Made by a program: the position numbers and the translations under genes
Notes under the pieces: model-generated
Database searches by the model: none
Told to the model about the DNA's origin: nothing
The model's input: only the letters and a program-made list of their open reading frames with translations
Shown: one piece after another, positions 37,835 through 47,004 of the stretch
Position numbering within the stretch: position 1 is the stretch's first letter
Layout of the letters: the number at the start of each line of letters is the position of its first letter
NCBI RefSeq assembly: GCF_032823475.1
Contig: NZ_CP127915.1
Span: 868,001 to 932,000, forward strand
Direction: 5' to 3'
Origin: Acinetobacter sp. SAAs474
GTDB taxonomy: Bacteria > Pseudomonadota > Gammaproteobacteria > Pseudomonadales > Moraxellaceae
DNA: 64,000 bases

Positions 37835-38930
37835 GTGGAAATTAATCCTTATCTAATCCAACTCAAAGATTTAAACGACCGTGGTCAAACATTACGGGGG
37901 TATCTTTGACTACGATCTAAAAAAAGAGCGTTTAGAAGAAGTTCTTCGCGAATTAGAAGATCCTACTATTTGGAATGATCAAAATCGTGCTCAAGCCATG
38001 GCCAAGGAAAAAGGCGAATTGGAGAATGTGCTTAACGTTTTAGATCGTTTAAGTACCCAACTTGAAGATGTACAGGCTTTACTTGATTTGGCAGTTGAAG
38101 CAGATGACGAAAGCTTATTGCTCGATGTACAACAAGAATTAGACGATGCAGAACAACAATTGGCGGCATTAGAATTCCGTCGTATGTTTAACAATCCTAT
38201 GGATCCAAATCCTTGTTATGTAGAAATTCAAGCGGGTTCTGGGGGGACGGAAGCTCAGGACTGGGCATCCATGTTATTGCGTATGTATATGCGTTGGATT
38301 GAGCGTCATGGTTTTAAAGCAGAATTAATGGAAGAATCTGATGGCGATGTTGCAGGAATTAAATCTGCGACCATCCGTGTTGAAGGTGAATATGCCTATG
38401 GTTGGTTACGTACCGAATCTGGTGTACATCGTTTAGTCCGTAAATCACCATTCGATTCAGGTAATCGTCGTCATACCTCATTTTCTGCAGTATTTGTTTC
38501 GCCTGAAGTAGATGACAATATCGAGATTGAGATTAATCCGGCAGATGTGCGTACGGATACTTACCGTGCCTCTGGTGCTGGTGGTCAGCATATTAACAAA
38601 ACGGATTCTGCAGTACGGTTAACCCATGCGCCGACTGGTATTGTGGTTGCATGTCAAAACCAACGCTCGCAACATGCTAACCGTGATCATGCATGGAAAC
38701 AATTACGTGCCAAGCTCTATGAATTAGAAATGAGTAAACGTAACGAGGCAGCTCAGGCACTGGAAGATACTAAATCTGATATTGGTTGGGGAAGTCAAAT
38801 TCGTTCATATGTTTTAGATGATTCACGGATTAAAGATTTACGTACTGGTGTGGAAAATTCAAATACCGGTGCGGTATTGGATGGTGATTTAGATAAATTT
38901 ATTGAAGCCAGTTTAAAACAAGGTCTCTAA
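37835..38930 (+). CDS. prfB: Peptide chain release factor 2, with programmed +1 frameshift
   Basis: RF2 recognises UGA and UAA stop codons. A GTG at 37835 opens a 24-codon frame ([20 protein letters not shown], then RGYL) ending in TGA at 37907-37909. The sequence there, GGGGGTATCTTTGAC, is the classic autoregulatory frameshift site: a Shine-Dalgarno-like G run 3 nt before CTT-TGA-C. Shifting +1 continues as [11 protein letters not shown], giving 364 residues in all. The decoding SPF tripeptide ([11 protein letters not shown]) and the catalytic GGQ ([11 protein letters not shown]) are intact. lysS does not follow. Confidence 0.96.
37893..37910 (+). promoter_or_regulatory. RF2 programmed +1 frameshift site
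   Basis: The internal Shine-Dalgarno-like CGGGGG, then TAT, CTT and in-frame TGA followed by C, match the conserved RF2 recoding element. Low RF2 slows UGA decoding and promotes the shift. Confidence 0.93.
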
Positions 38931-39078
38931 ATTTGATTGAATACAGTTTGAATGATGGCTATTTCAGTTAAATAGTGCTGGGGTAGCCGATCGGATTTTC
39001 AAGCGGTAATAACATCATAGACCCTCAGTTTTAAAATGATTTAATCAATCACATTAGCCTGATTAAGTGAAATTGTAG

Positions 39079-39124
39079 ATATATCGTAAAAAATAGATAT
39101 TAATATCGAAAAAATACGATATAT
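39079..39124. promoter_or_regulatory. Nested concentric palindromes, probable ArsR-family operator
   Basis: Outer arms ATATATCGTA (39079-39088) and TACGATATAT (39115-39124) are perfect inverted repeats. Inside them is the 12-bp palindrome GATATTAATATC (39096-39107). Both share the same centre (39101.5), with A-tract spacers between. The element lies 51 bp before the ArsR-type gene, where an autorepressor operator is expected. Confidence 0.7.
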
Positions 39125-39174
39125 TAATGACAAGGATGCTGAATCAGGTGATTAATGCTTGGATGTAGCTGAAA

Positions 39175-39474
39175 ATGGATATCGATTTAATTTTTAAAGC
39201 GTTGGCAAATCCTACACGTCGTCAAATATTACAATGGTTAAAAACACCTGAGTTATTTTTGTCGATAGAAGAATGCGGTGACTTTAAGCGTGGTGTTTGT
39301 GCAGGCCAAATTGAAAAATTGGGTAAAGTTTCACAATCAACCATGTCAAATCATTTATCTGTTTTGCAACAGGCTGGGCTTATTCAAGCACAAAAGTATG
39401 GTCAATGGTCATATTTTTCTCGTAATGAAGACCTTATTCAGCGCTATATAAATGATTTAAAAGACGTATTGTAG
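39175..39474 (+). CDS. ArsR-family winged-helix transcriptional regulator
   Basis: 99-residue ArsR/SmtB-type repressor. It begins IDLIFKALANPTRRQILQWL, and the recognition helix region is VSQSTMSNHLSVLQQAGLI near residues 53-71, followed by the wing (AQKYGQWSYFSRN). Two cysteines, C34 and C42 (EECGDFKRGVC), lie before the DNA-binding helices and could form a redox or electrophile switch rather than a classic metal site (no ELCVCDL motif). It is followed after 20 nt by an ene-reductase gene, so it probably controls that gene and itself. Confidence 0.88.
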   Translation: MDIDLIFKALANPTRRQILQWLKTPELFLSIEECGDFKRGVCAGQIEKLGKVSQSTMSNHLSVLQQAGLIQAQKYGQWSYFSRNEDLIQRYINDLKDVL

Positions 39475-39494
39475 TCTTAAGTTTAGAGGTCGTG

Positions 39495-40580
39495 ATGGCT
39501 GAGTTTACTTCTCCTTTGGTTTTAGGTGATCTGCATTTAAAAAATCGTGTGGTGATGGCACCACTTACGCGTAGTCGGGCAACAGATGATCGTGTACCTA
39601 CTGCAATGATGGCAGAATATTATGCACAGCGTGCAAGTGCTGGATTAATTATTTCAGAAGCTACGGTCATTTCTGAGGAAGCAAATGGCTATTTAAATAC
39701 ACCTGGATTATTTAATCAGGCACAAGTTGAAGGATGGAAAGCGGTTACTTCCGCAGTACATGCACAACAAGGACTGATTGTTGCACAACTATGGCATGTC
39801 GGGCGTGTATCGCATCCTGACTTGCTCAATGGTGAAACTCCAGTTTCTGCCAGTGCAGTAAAACAAGCTGGTTATGTCAGCCTATTACGTCCAAAACGTG
39901 AATATGTGATCCCTCGACCTTTAGAGATAAGTGAAATTCATGCCATTACAGCACAATATAAACAGGCCGCTATTTATGCCAAAGAAGCCGGTTTTGATGG
40001 TGTTGAATTACATGCCGCCAATGGTTATTTAATTGATCAATTTTTACAAAGTAAAACCAATCATCGCCAAGATCAATATGGTGGATCCGTTGAAAATCGG
40101 GCACGATTCTTATTGGAAGTGGTTGATGCATTAATTGAAGTCTGGGGTGCTGGTCGTGTGGGCGTACATCTTGCACCACGTGGTGATGAACATGATATGG
40201 GTGATGATGATCCACGTGAAACGTTTGGCTATGTGTTAGAGCAATTGGGTCAACGAAAAATTGCCTTTTTCTTTACCCGTGAATACTTGGCTGACGATAG
40301 TATTTCTGAGTATCTAAAACAACGTAGTCATGGTGTGCCTTATATTGCCAATATGCGTTTAACACGTGATGATGCGCTACGGTTATTGGCTTCAGGACAA
40401 GCAGATGCCGTTTCATTTGGTAAAGCTTATATTGCCAATCCAGATTTATTTGAACGTTTAGTGCAAGATGCGCCATTAAATGAGCTTAAGCTTGAAACGA
40501 TGATTGGTACTGCAGTTGCACAAGGTTATATTGATTATCCGACACTTACGATGGCAGAAACCGCGTTAAAATCAGAATAG
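39495..40580 (+). CDS. Alkene reductase, old yellow enzyme family (NemA-like)
   Basis: 361-residue FMN-dependent NAD(P)H oxidoreductase that reduces activated C=C bonds and electrophiles such as N-ethylmaleimide or nitro-esters. The fold is a TIM barrel. Landmarks are NRVVMAPLTRSRA near residues 17-29, the substrate-binding H173/N176 and proton donor Y178 in ELHAANGYLIDQFLQ, QYGGSVENRARF near 194-205, and SFGKAYIANPDL. The ATG at 39495 with AGAGG upstream is chosen over the overlapping GTG at 39492. It is paired with the ArsR-type regulator upstream, where E. coli uses TetR-type NemR. Confidence 0.92.
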   Translation: MAEFTSPLVLGDLHLKNRVVMAPLTRSRATDDRVPTAMMAEYYAQRASAGLIISEATVISEEANGYLNTPGLFNQAQVEGWKAVTSAVHAQQGLIVAQLWHVGRVSHPDLLNGETPVSASAVKQAGYVSLLRPKREYVIPRPLEISEIHAITAQYKQAAIYAKEAGFDGVELHAANGYLIDQFLQSKTNHRQDQYGGSVENRARFLLEVVDALIEVWGAGRVGVHLAPRGDEHDMGDDDPRETFGYVLEQLGQRKIAFFFTREYLADDSISEYLKQRSHGVPYIANMRLTRDDALRLLASGQADAVSFGKAYIANPDLFERLVQDAPLNELKLETMIGTAVAQGYIDYPTLTMAETALKSE

Positions 40581-40731
40581 AAAAGTAGTCAATCGGATTT
40601 TAATTGATCCTAAAATCACCTTAAAATGAATGTGATTGTTGCTAAATTTTAATGAGAGATGCCAGATCCATTAACATGTGGATCTGGCTCTGTTATATTT
40701 TGTTATTGATTTAATCTTTGAGGCAGCTCGT

Positions 40732-42024
40732 TTGGCTACACCATTTTGGTATAACACAGTATTATTTTTAATTAAACCTGTATATAAATGGCGTATTAAA
40801 AAACGTGCTGAAAATATGCAACAGCTTCAGGCTGAACTCATAGAACGGTTTGGTCCTTTTCAGCCAGCTAAAAACCGGCAGGCGATATGGTTTCATGCTG
40901 TTTCTGTGGGGGAAACCAACGCTGCTCAGCCATTAATTGAGCATTATCTGCAACAAGGGCATGCTGTTTTAGTGACCAATACCACTAAAACAGGCCAAGC
41001 ACGCGTGAAATCATTGTTCTTGCAAACACCTTATCAGTATTTATTTCAGGCCGTATATTTACCTGCTGATCAGATTAGTTTGGTCCGACAATTTTTTCAG
41101 CATTATCAACCTAAACTTTTGGCGCTGGTTGAAACGGAGCTTTGGCCTAATTTAATTGATCAGGCACAACAGTTTAATGTCCCGTGTATATTAATTAATG
41201 CACGATTATCAGAAAAATCTGCACGAGGATATGCAAAAGTACCGCAGTTAACGCAGACTATGCTCCAGCAGCTCAGTGCTTTGTTGGCACAAGATCAGGC
41301 TACTTTGACACGTTTTTTACAGTTGGGTATGCCAAAAAATAAGGCACACGTGATCGGGAGTATTAAATTTGATATTACAGTCCCCCCAGCTTTTCTCCAG
41401 CAAGCGCAACAATTACGTCAGCAATGGCAGTTAGCACAACGCCATATTATGATTCTTGCCAGTACACATGCGCCTGAAGAACAGCAATTACTGACTGCTT
41501 TAAAGCCTTATTTTGCACGTCATCCGCAATTATTATGTATTGTTGTTCCACGACATCCAGAACGTTTTGATGCTGTTTTTCAACTGTGCCAGCAATTGTC
41601 ACTGCGCACTCAGCGTCGTAGTTTAAATCAGCATATTCAATCTGATACGCAGGTTTATTTGGCTGATAGTATGGGTGAAATGTGGTTATGGTACGCATTA
41701 AGTCAGGCTTGCTTTGTCGGTGGATCATTGAATGAACCTGGCGGTGGACATAATATTTTGGAACCGATTGCCTTAGATGTACCAACCGTCGTGGGTAAAA
41801 ACTACTTAAACTTTCAAACGATTGTGGATGAGTTTGTTGCTGCTGATGCATTAAAAGTTGCCATGTCCGCCGAGCAAGCAATCGAATATTTAATACAATT
41901 TCTGTTTGATCCTGTATTAGCGCAGCAGATTACCACACATGCACAGCAGATTATGCAACGTAATCAGGGTGCTTTACAAAAGTATATTGATGCTATGGAT
42001 CAATATTTACAGCAAAAACATTGA
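40732..42024 (+). CDS. waaA: Kdo (3-deoxy-D-manno-octulosonate) transferase
   Basis: GT30 transferase that adds Kdo to lipid IVA at the inner membrane. About 430 residues. Visible are the N-terminal hydrophobic anchor (FWYNTVLFLIKPVYKWRIKKR), WFHAVSVGETNAAQPLI, VETELWPNLI and INARLSEKSARGY in the first half, and FVGGSLNEPGGGHNILEPIA in the second. I favour the TTG at 40732 because GAGG lies 8 nt upstream and it gives the family N-terminus. A GTG at 40678 in the same frame is an alternative without a ribosome site. rsmE follows after 6 nt. Confidence 0.92.
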   Translation: MATPFWYNTVLFLIKPVYKWRIKKRAENMQQLQAELIERFGPFQPAKNRQAIWFHAVSVGETNAAQPLIEHYLQQGHAVLVTNTTKTGQARVKSLFLQTPYQYLFQAVYLPADQISLVRQFFQHYQPKLLALVETELWPNLIDQAQQFNVPCILINARLSEKSARGYAKVPQLTQTMLQQLSALLAQDQATLTRFLQLGMPKNKAHVIGSIKFDITVPPAFLQQAQQLRQQWQLAQRHIMILASTHAPEEQQLLTALKPYFARHPQLLCIVVPRHPERFDAVFQLCQQLSLRTQRRSLNQHIQSDTQVYLADSMGEMWLWYALSQACFVGGSLNEPGGGHNILEPIALDVPTVVGKNYLNFQTIVDEFVAADALKVAMSAEQAIEYLIQFLFDPVLAQQITTHAQQIMQRNQGALQKYIDAMDQYLQQKH

Positions 42025-42030
42025 TATATT

Positions 42031-42741
42031 ATGAACATTGTTTTATTAGATCAGTACCAATTAAAAACGGATGTTTGGAAAATTACCGCCCAGCGTCAAT
42101 TAATCCATTTACGGACCCATATTGATATCCAAGTGGGTGATACCTTAAAGGTAGGCTTTATCGCAGGTGAACGATATCTAACTGAAATTATAGAAATTCA
42201 GGAAAATTATGTAACTGTAAAGCCACTGCATAAAGAATGCTGTCCCGACAAACTTCCAGTAAATTTGATAGTGAGTTTACCCAGACCCAAAGTACTACGA
42301 CGTCTAATTATGGATAGTGTGACATTAGGCGTTGAGAAAATTACTTTATTACATAGTTATCGTGTAGATAAAAGTTATTGGCAAAGTCCGTTATTACAGC
42401 AACTCGATCAGTACGTCACCCTCGGTTTAGAGCAGGCTGGTGATACACGTCCACCGCAAATTGAAATATATAAACGTTTTAAGCCCTTTGTCGAAGATAT
42501 TTTACCTGACAGGATTACAGCAGATCGCCCTGCATTTGTTGCACATCCTTATGCGCGAGATACAGTGCCCAATGCCTTTAATCAGGCTTGTAGTATTATC
42601 GTTGGGCCAGAAGGTGGATTTATTCCTTATGAGATTGACTTGCTCACTCAAAATGGTTGCCAAGCAATGCAATTGGGCCAACGTATTTTACGTACAGAAA
42701 CCGTGATTCCTTATCTTTTAGGGCGTTTATTTACAATTTAA
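42031..42741 (+). CDS. rsmE: 16S rRNA (uracil(1498)-N(3))-methyltransferase
   Basis: 236-residue SPOUT methyltransferase that makes m3U1498 in 16S rRNA. An N-terminal PUA-like domain (residues ~1-70) is followed by the SPOUT domain with SLPRPKVLRRLIMDSVTLGVEKI, the SAM knot IIVGPEGGFIPYEID near 190-204, and LGQRILRTETVIPYLLGRL at the end. It is probably co-transcribed with waaA. Its last 11 bp overlap the convergent mscS-type gene. Confidence 0.95.
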   Translation: MNIVLLDQYQLKTDVWKITAQRQLIHLRTHIDIQVGDTLKVGFIAGERYLTEIIEIQENYVTVKPLHKECCPDKLPVNLIVSLPRPKVLRRLIMDSVTLGVEKITLLHSYRVDKSYWQSPLLQQLDQYVTLGLEQAGDTRPPQIEIYKRFKPFVEDILPDRITADRPAFVAHPYARDTVPNAFNQACSIIVGPEGGFIPYEIDLLTQNGCQAMQLGQRILRTETVIPYLLGRLFTI

Positions 42742-43711
42742 GCGTATTGTGCGGCGTTAAGCTGGGATCAGTTTCACGATGAACTTTAATTTCTTGAATT
42801 GGGTACGGAATTGAAATTGCTTCAAGATTAAATGCTTCAACCACACGTTGTTGAATTTGGCTGATAGAAGTCGCTGTTGAGATTTCAGTGGTATTGACCC
42901 ACCAACGAACAGTTAAATTAATTGAAAAATTGGCCAATGTTGTAATATTGACATTAAAGCCCGGTTGGCTTAACACCGTGGAATCATGATCTAAAATATC
43001 GAGAATAATTTTTTGTGCTTTTTGTACATCAACCTCATAGCCAACGCCGACAATAAACTCACAACGACGACGTGTATACGCTGTATTAACGGTCACTGGA
43101 CTGGTATAGACCGTGGCGTTGGGAATCACGAGGCGTCTACCATCGGGTGAGCGTAAGAATGTTGCACGGATTTGAATATCCTCAACAGTACCTTCCATAC
43201 CACTGACAATAATATCATCACCAATTTTAAAGGGTTCACTGATTAAAATGAGAATTCCTGAAAGTAGATTTTGAAAAATATCTTTAAATGCAAAACCGAC
43301 TGCAACCGAACCGACGCCTAATGCACCCATTAATTGGCCTGGCGTAAATCCAGGGATAGAAATGACCATCGCAATTAAAAAACCAAAGAAAATAATGGCT
43401 GAACTACCCACACGATTCAAAACTAAAATGAGATTCTGTTTGCTATATGAACGCTCAGTTAAAGTTTTACGGACAAAGAACTTAAACAGTTTAGACAACA
43501 GATAAAAAATCCCAAAAACCACTAAAGCGATACAAAAATAAGGTAACCGTTCCCAAAAGCTATTAATAATATGATCGATTGCGGCATAAGCATCATTATA
43601 TTTATTGGTATGTGCAATCACGGTTTGTGCCGTTTTTTCACTGGCATCATGCAATAGTTGTGAGGTTTCTTCAGCAACAAGACTGGTCAAACTTGCTTTT
43701 TCTTCAGCCAT
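42731..43711 (-). CDS. Small-conductance mechanosensitive channel, MscS family
   Basis: 326-residue inner-membrane channel that opens under membrane tension. A ~45-residue N-terminal segment rich in charged and small residues is followed by three membrane helices; TM3 carries the glycine/alanine-rich pore helix (FTPGQLMGALGVGSVAVGFAFKDIFQNLLSG, residues ~125-155). The MscS beta domain (GDDIIVSGMEGTVEDIQIRATFLRSPDGRRLVIPN) and the alpha/beta end follow. The ATG at 43711 is chosen (GAGA ~9 nt upstream) over a TTG 15 nt earlier. It overlaps rsmE tail to tail. Confidence 0.93.
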   Translation of the reverse strand: MAEEKASLTSLVAEETSQLLHDASEKTAQTVIAHTNKYNDAYAAIDHIINSFWERLPYFCIALVVFGIFYLLSKLFKFFVRKTLTERSYSKQNLILVLNRVGSSAIIFFGFLIAMVISIPGFTPGQLMGALGVGSVAVGFAFKDIFQNLLSGILILISEPFKIGDDIIVSGMEGTVEDIQIRATFLRSPDGRRLVIPNATVYTSPVTVNTAYTRRRCEFIVGVGYEVDVQKAQKIILDILDHDSTVLSQPGFNVNITTLANFSINLTVRWWVNTTEISTATSISQIQQRVVEAFNLEAISIPYPIQEIKVHRETDPSLTPHNTLKL

Positions 43712-44013
43712 GAATATCTCTATCAATAAATGTTTGGTGGTTGGGTTTTAGATCATCATCATTTTATGGGTTTATCTATAGAGATAAAAATACTTTTTGA
43801 TGTACATCGGTATGATTCTGATTATGTTTTATTATTTTTTATACAATTGGAATGCAAGATAGATTAACTTTAGACAATGTTTTATGATTTTAAGTTGATC
43901 TCAATAATATATTAAGCTTAATTTTGAGATGATCGCTATACAAATATAATAAATGAAAGGAATTGGCACAGCATTTCGTGACGAAATGCAAAATAAAATC
44001 AAAGGAGTTGTCT
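43712..44013. other. 302-bp divergent intergenic region, mscS / acs
   Basis: Very AT-rich. It must carry the acs promoter and, if the CrbR model holds, its binding site, but no motif is recognisable by eye. A strong AAAGGAG ribosome site at 44001-44007 sets the acs start. Confidence 0.5.
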
Positions 44014-45957
44014 ATGAATACCTATTATCCCGTTATAGAAACTTTTAAAAGAACAGCACGTACCAATGAAGCCGAATATTTCCAACGTTATCAATATTCA
44101 ATCCAATATCCAGACCAATTTTGGGCAGAACAAGCACAGAAACTAGACTGGATTCAACCTTTTACTCAAGTAAAAAATACCAATTTTGATCCTGAAAATT
44201 TTAAAATTGAATGGTTTGCAGATGGTCAATTAAATGTCAGTGCCAATTGTTTAGATCGGCATTTAAAAGAGCATCCCTATAAACCTGCCATTATTTGGGA
44301 AGGAGATCATCCTTCACGACATAAAATTATCTCTTTTGTTGAGTTATATGATGAAACATGCCGTTTTGCCAATGTATTAAAAAAACATGGTATTAAAAAA
44401 GGCGACCGTGTAGTGCTATATATGCCTATGGTATCAGAAGTGGCAATTGCAATGCTGGCTTGTGCACGTATTGGTGCAGTGCACTGTGTGGTTTTTGGTG
44501 GATTTTCAGCAGAAGCATTGGCCAGTCGTATTGAAGATTCTCAGGCAAAAATGGTGATTACAGCCGATTCTGGTATGCGTGGTGGTAAAGCAATTTTACT
44601 GAAAGAAAATGTCGATGCTGCCTTGACGGTTGCTGCAACCGCTTGTGTTGAAAAAGTGATTGTAGTGCATCGCTCAGGTAATCCGATAATCATGCAGGCA
44701 GAGCGTGATCTGTGGTATCACATGGAAATTATGACGGTGAATCATGATTGTCCACCAGAATCGATGTTTGCAGAAGATCCATTGTTTATTTTATATACAT
44801 CCGGCTCTACTGGAAAACCCAAAGGTGTGTTACATACTACGGGTGGATATTTAACTTATGTCAATAGCACATTTAGAGAAGTATTTGATATTAAACAAGA
44901 TGATGTATTTTGGTGTACTGCCGATGTTGGTTGGATCACCGGACATTCTTATGTGTTATACGGGCCATTATCGAATGGAATCTCAACGGTAATGTTTGAA
45001 GGTATTCCCCAATATCCCTCTTGGGCGCGTACAGGCCATATTGTCGATAAACATCAAATTACAGTGCTTTATACGGCCCCAACAGCGATTCGTGCCATGA
45101 TGAGAGAAGGGGATCGTTTTGTGCGCGAAAGTAATCGGCGTAGTTTACGCTTACTGGGTTCTGTTGGTGAGCCAATTAATCCAGAAGCATGGTATTGGTA
45201 CTATAGCGTTGTTGGTGAACAACGTTGTCCAATTGTGGATACCTGGTGGCAAACTGAAACAGGAGGGATTTTAATTTCAGCTTTACCAGGAGCAACAGCA
45301 TTAAAACCAGGTTCAGCAACGCGTCCTTTATTTGGTATTCAACCTGCTTTAATGGATGCTGAAGGGCATGAGTTGCTCGGTACAGCAGAAGGTAATTTAG
45401 TGATTAAAGATTCATGGCCTGGACAAATGCGTAATATTTGGGGAGATTCTCAGCGCTTTATTGAAGCTTATTTTTCCACTTATCCTGGTTATTACTGTAC
45501 TGGAGATGGTGCTAAACGTGATGAGGACGGATATTATTGGATTACCGGACGTGTCGATGATGTACTGAATATTTCTGGGCATCGTTTAGGTACGGCAGAA
45601 ATTGAGAGTGCACTTGTCGCACATCAATCGGTTGCAGAAGCAGCAGTCGTTGGCATGCCACATGAGATTAAAGGCCAAGGCATCTGCGCATTTGTAACCT
45701 TGCAAGCGGGTATTGAAGAATCAGAAGCATTACGGACGGATTTAGTGGCTTGGGTACGTAAAACGCTAGGTCCTATTGCCACTCCAGATGCCATACATTG
45801 GGCACCTGCTTTACCGAAAACGCGTTCTGGGAAAATTATGCGCCGTTTGTTAAGAAAAATTGCGGCCAATGAACTGGATAGTTTAGGCGATGTATCCACA
45901 CTCGCTGATCCACAAGTGGTCAGTCAGCTGATTACAACGGTTTATCCAGCACATTAA
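44014..45957 (+). CDS. acs: Acetyl-CoA synthetase
   Basis: 647-residue AMP-forming ligase that activates acetate through acetyl-AMP. The P-loop is [19 protein letters not shown] near residues 260-280, the adenine/hinge region is [38 protein letters not shown] near 495-530, and the catalytic and acetylation-controlled lysine is K607 in [18 protein letters not shown] precedes the ATG at 44014; a TTG-initiated extension from 43963 is not needed. The same 13-kb stretch holds actP and the CrbS/CrbR pair that controls acs in other gammaproteobacteria. Confidence 0.97.
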   Translation: MNTYYPVIETFKRTARTNEAEYFQRYQYSIQYPDQFWAEQAQKLDWIQPFTQVKNTNFDPENFKIEWFADGQLNVSANCLDRHLKEHPYKPAIIWEGDHPSRHKIISFVELYDETCRFANVLKKHGIKKGDRVVLYMPMVSEVAIAMLACARIGAVHCVVFGGFSAEALASRIEDSQAKMVITADSGMRGGKAILLKENVDAALTVAATACVEKVIVVHRSGNPIIMQAERDLWYHMEIMTVNHDCPPESMFAEDPLFILYTSGSTGKPKGVLHTTGGYLTYVNSTFREVFDIKQDDVFWCTADVGWITGHSYVLYGPLSNGISTVMFEGIPQYPSWARTGHIVDKHQITVLYTAPTAIRAMMREGDRFVRESNRRSLRLLGSVGEPINPEAWYWYYSVVGEQRCPIVDTWWQTETGGILISALPGATALKPGSATRPLFGIQPALMDAEGHELLGTAEGNLVIKDSWPGQMRNIWGDSQRFIEAYFSTYPGYYCTGDGAKRDEDGYYWITGRVDDVLNISGHRLGTAEIESALVAHQSVAEAAVVGMPHEIKGQGICAFVTLQAGIEESEALRTDLVAWVRKTLGPIATPDAIHWAPALPKTRSGKIMRRLLRKIAANELDSLGDVSTLADPQVVSQLITTVYPAH

Positions 45958-45977
45958 AATTAAGCCTTAGCCGCTTC

Positions 45978-46019
45978 AATCAGATCGTATCCTTAAATGG
46001 ATACAGATCTGATTTTTTT
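45978..46019 (+). terminator. Rho-independent terminator of acs
   Basis: A 15-bp stem with a single bulged A, from AATCAGATCGTATCC to GGATACAGATCTGATT, with a TTAAAT loop and a T7 run ending at 46019. Confidence 0.93.
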
Positions 46020-46180
46020 AAAGTTATGACCATTATTTGTATAAAGTACTTGCTATTATATTGATGACAAGACATAGCGCAGATTAGTTGTGTACATTGT
46101 TCGACATCAATACAGTTGGGTATTTTTTGATGGCGCTTGTTTGAAATCCATCAGTATCTCAGCGCCAGTTTAATATGGAT

Positions 46181-46813
46181 TTAATTTCTTAAACTTGCGG
46201 AATGTTGATGAATGTTTTCTAAAGTATCGACCAGCGTACGGGTGGTTTGATCAATTTCATAATTGACTTCATCACCGATCTGAACATTTTTCCATGTGGT
46301 GAGTCGAAGGGTCTCTGGAATAAGGTCGATAGCAATTTGATGTTGCTCACGATTAACGTGATTAATGGTTAAACTACAACCATTGAGGCCAATAAAGCCT
46401 TTTAAGAAAAAATATTTAATCTTGCCATCGGGAATATCGAGTTCAATATGACGTATTTTGCCATGAGATTCAATGTTACTGACCGTTGCAGTTCCTTCTA
46501 TATGACCATAGAGTTGATGTCCACCATTTTCCATTCCCATTTTGGCTGAACGCTCAATATTAACCTCATCACCAATTTTTAAATGTTTGAGTGTGGTTAG
46601 GCTTAAAGTGAGATCAGATACATCAACAGCAATCTGATGCTGTTGTTGATCAATTGCGGTTGTGGTTAAACATGTACCATTGATGGCAATACTTGCACCA
46701 ATAAAAACATCGTCAAAAAAATGATGCTGATTGGAAATCACCAGAGTAATAAAGCCATCATGTTTTTCAATGTCTAAAATTTTTTCTAAACCTTGGACTA
46801 TACCGGTATACAT
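46181..46813 (-). CDS. ribE: Riboflavin synthase alpha subunit
   Basis: 210-residue enzyme that dismutates two 6,7-dimethyl-8-ribityllumazine molecules to riboflavin. Two homologous lumazine-binding barrels are visible: MYTGIVQGLEKI...GASIAINGTCLT in the first (residues ~1-97) and GGHQLYGHIEGTATV...FIGLNGCSLT in the second (~98-200). The IPETLRLTTWKN motif is conserved. The start at 46813 gives the canonical MxTGIV N-terminus. It stands apart from other rib genes, downstream of an FMN-dependent sulfone pair but separated from it by a terminator. No FMN riboswitch is evident upstream. Confidence 0.92.
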   Translation of the reverse strand: MYTGIVQGLEKILDIEKHDGFITLVISNQHHFFDDVFIGASIAINGTCLTTTAIDQQQHQIAVDVSDLTLSLTTLKHLKIGDEVNIERSAKMGMENGGHQLYGHIEGTATVSNIESHGKIRHIELDIPDGKIKYFFLKGFIGLNGCSLTINHVNREQHQIAIDLIPETLRLTTWKNVQIGDEVNYEIDQTTRTLVDTLENIHQHSASLRN

Positions 46814-46944
46814 TGATATTTTTCCTTTGCATTGTCGGACCGACTCAAACTTTAAAGCGGTTTTATGGCATGACACCTATCGCGCTATCATGACATATTT
46901 TTACGCATTGATCGTCATCTGAATGAGGTCATAATACTAGCGCA

Positions 46945-46973
46945 TAAAAAACCCCCAAGCCGAGTCTTGGGGG
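46945..46973 (-). terminator. Rho-independent terminator of msuE-sfnG
   Basis: CCCCCAAG at 46952-46959 pairs with CTTGGGGG at 46966-46973; on the minus strand a T run (A6 at 46946-46951) follows. Confidence 0.92.
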
Positions 46974-47004
46974 AAGTTGTTTTTTCTTTATTATTATTAT
47001 CGCT

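Noticed and set aside
37881..37910. prfB read as a gene starting at 37881 or as a frameshifted pseudogene
   Set aside because: The in-frame TGA with its upstream G run and CTT codon is the standard RF2 recoding site, so the gene is intact from 37835.
39079..39124. Dyad before the ArsR-type gene taken as a terminator of prfB
   Set aside because: It is AT-rich with no U-tract, is ~150 bp after prfB, and its concentric design fits an operator better.
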